Source of the DNA: Promethearchaeia archaeon | Lineage (GTDB): Archaea > Asgardarchaeota > Lokiarchaeia > Sigyniarchaeales > SOKP01 | Length of the DNA stretch: 7,693 nt | Assembly (NCBI GenBank): GCA_029856295.1 | Contig: JAHQWS010000098.1 | Coordinates: 1-7,693, forward strand | Direction: 5' to 3' | Part shown: in pieces, positions 6,198 to 7,693 of the stretch | Position numbering within the stretch: position 1 is the first letter of the stretch | How the letters are laid out: each line of letters begins with the position of its first letter | The notes under the pieces: model-generated | The model's input: the letters and a program-made list of their open reading frames with translations, nothing else | What the model was told of the DNA's origin: nothing | Databases searched by the model: none | Program-made: the position numbers and the translations under genes

Positions 6198-7693
6198 AAT
6201 TTATCAGCGCATGCATATAGATATTTAACGCATATACAATGATGCCAAGGCCCACAGACAAAAGACCTATTAAAATTGCTTTAGCACTTATTTTTCTATC
6301 AAAAAGAAACAATCCCATTGCTCCTAACGATATAACAATAATTCCCCCAAGAACTAATATTAACATTAGAATAGGACCATAATAATACGCACCGATTACC
6401 AATAATACTCCCATTAATATTAAAAACAGAAGTTTCTTGTAATTAACTATAAATTCCATAAGATTATTCGTAAATTCAATAGAATCATTTAATTTTTGGT
6501 TAAATTCTGAACCAAAATTAGTTTTATTTTTCTGAAAATTTGTATCATGCAACTCATCGTTAATGGAATGATTTGATATACCTGCGAATTCTCCATCTTT
6601 TTCTGAATTATTGAATATTTGTTTATCGAGTTCCACACTCTCTTGAATACTATTAATCGGTATGTTACCTTGTCTATCAGCCCCAAATTTCTCGATTAAA
6701 TCGATATCTCTATTTTTACTTCTAGTTTTTTTAATATACGTCCATAAACAAGCAATACTAAATGCTAATCCTCCAATAAATCCAATAACGGCGGTAAGTA
6801 CCCAATTTATCTGTGATTCAGATGAAGATGAATCTGTATCATCACCACTATCACCGCCATCACCCGCATCATCGTCATGGCCATCATTATCTGGAGGTGG
6901 CTGTTCATTTATCGATTTATTCAAAAGGATTCCATCAGGATGGAAATCGTCAATTAAGCTAATATTAAACGTGTAATCATCAGAATTATTGTAATTCAAG
7001 GTAAACTTAGAATAATCGATATAATCTTCACGGGTAAAATTCTCAGTTTTATAATACGTTCCATTCTTAAAGACGGTTGCATAGATCCTTGTGTTATCGG
7101 CAGGTGATTTCCCTGAAGCAAACTCGTAAGAAACATTATATTCAAAATAAAATTTATCATCTCCCTCAACTATTTTATCATCATAGTCAAAATCATAGAT
7201 TGTTTGGAAAATTATGGGAAGTTCCCTTAAAAGCTTTGAATGATGATAAATTTTTAGAATACCTTTAACTTCGGGGAAATAATCGGGATCTTCTGGAACC
7301 AAAAAGCTGAGCTGATAGGTACTATCAAACTGTTTCTCAAGAGTTAACGTGCCAAAATAGGCACTCTGGAATTGTACATCAAAATATTGGTCAAATCGGG
7401 AGAAGATCATGTTGCTAAAGCTAGTTGTAATCGTATTCACACCCCCTAAGTAGACAACATTTTTATAATCGCACTCTATTTTAAACGGATCGTTCATAGC
7501 CATATCGCACACATAGAGAAAGACTTCTTGATTTAGTACCTCAGAATCGGTACTTTGATAATATTCTCTAAACTCGTCTGAATATAACGCCTCAACTAAA
7601 CTGCTCGTTAAGTCAATATCAAATTCTATCTCTAAATCTAAGATCTCAGCAATTTTGAACGAAAAATAACAACTTTTTATGTTAGTATAGTCG
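6196..7693 (-). CDS. Partial surface protein: beta-rich ectodomain, acidic stalk, four TM segments (5' end missing)
   Basis: The frame stays open from the TGA stop to the right edge, so at least 498 codons are visible and the true start lies outside. The GTG at 7510-7512 is an unlikely start: the 60 codons before it are open and protein-like. Numbering from the first full codon at the edge, residues 1-260 are beta-rich and extracytoplasmic, with alternating aromatic/hydrophobic strands and several N-X-S/T sequons (NGT, NFT, NNS, NIS). Residues 264-294 are a stalk of Pro, then Asp/Gly/Ser (PPPDNDGHDDD, DSSSSE). A TM helix at about 295-319 is followed by KKTRSKNR, placing the next ~90 polar residues in the cytosol. 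Three further TM helices follow at about 421-438, 440-464 and 471-492. The family is not recognised. The architecture suggests an adhesin-like or sensor protein, function unknown. It lies 14 nt upstream of the 5-TM gene and is probably in the same operon. Confidence 0.85.
   Translation of the reverse strand, partial: DYTNIKSCYFSFKIAEILDLEIEFDIDLTSSLVEALYSDEFREYYQSTDSEVLNQEVFLYVCDMAMNDPFKIECDYKNVVYLGGVNTITTSFSNMIFSRFDQYFDVQFQSAYFGTLTLEKQFDSTYQLSFLVPEDPDYFPEVKGILKIYHHSKLLRELPIIFQTIYDFDYDDKIVEGDDKFYFEYNVSYEFASGKSPADNTRIYATVFKNGTYYKTENFTREDYIDYSKFTLNYNNSDDYTFNISLIDDFHPDGILLNKSINEQPPPDNDGHDDDAGDGGDSGDDTDSSSSESQINWVLTAVIGFIGGLAFSIACLWTYIKKTRSKNRDIDLIEKFGADRQGNIPINSIQESVELDKQIFNNSEKDGEFAGISNHSINDELHDTNFQKNKTNFGSEFNQKLNDSIEFTNNLMEFIVNYKKLLFLILMGVLLVIGAYYYGPILMLILVLGGIIVISLGAMGLFLFDRKISAKAILIGLLSVGLGIIVYALNIYMHALIN

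Noticed and set aside
6836..6900. Short tandem-like repeats (CAT/CAC-rich stretch), considered as a microsatellite or CRISPR fragment
   Set aside because: It encodes the acidic stalk in frame, with varied codons; there are no repeat-spacer units.
6662..6976. 104-codon plus-strand open frame with Ser/Pro repeats
   Set aside because: It is the reverse complement of the Asp/Ser/Gly stalk and TM region of the partial surface protein; the repeats come from repetitive GAT/TCA codons.

Overview
The window is AT-rich DNA that looks archaeal, most likely from an Asgard archaeon of the Lokiarchaeia type. Five features point this way: a type II tRNA-Leu interrupted by a bulge-helix-bulge intron, TATA-box (box A) promoters, oligo-T terminators, a roadblock/LC7-domain protein, and small winged-helix and ribbon-helix-helix regulators. 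The taxonomic placement is inference from these features, not from any search.

Left part (1-2376). A small winged-helix regulator (177-431, minus) and a ribbon-helix-helix regulator (630-1022, plus) are transcribed divergently from a 198-bp AT-rich region. That region holds two candidate TATA boxes, an imperfect palindrome and a pair of direct repeats spaced one helical turn apart. The RHH gene converges on a tRNA-Leu(UAG) gene (1059-1176, minus). This tRNA carries a 33-nt intron at the non-canonical position 21/22, and a short T5A5 element between the two genes can end transcription both ways. A roadblock-domain protein, possibly with two such domains (1378-2376, plus), follows with its own promoter.

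Right part (2428-7693, all minus). Transcription enters from the right edge. The first gene is cut by the window edge: its frame stays open to the last base, so the GTG at 7512 is probably not its start. It encodes a surface protein with a beta-rich ectodomain, an acidic Ser/Asp/Gly stalk and four membrane segments. Fourteen bases later begins a protein with five membrane helices and a large extracytoplasmic domain that may be a TIM barrel. After a 154-bp gap with its own candidate promoter comes a secreted, C-terminally anchored serine protease. It resembles Bacillus-type glutamyl endopeptidases and carries CARDB and Fn3/Ig-like domains.

The three right-hand genes all face outward from the membrane and share a direction, so they may form a cell-surface module; this is inference. 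The protease gene has a clearly higher GC content than the left-hand genes, which fits later acquisition. The most interesting items are the non-canonical tRNA intron, the membrane-anchored glutamyl endopeptidase, the unassigned 5-TM ectodomain protein, and the compact two-regulator control region.
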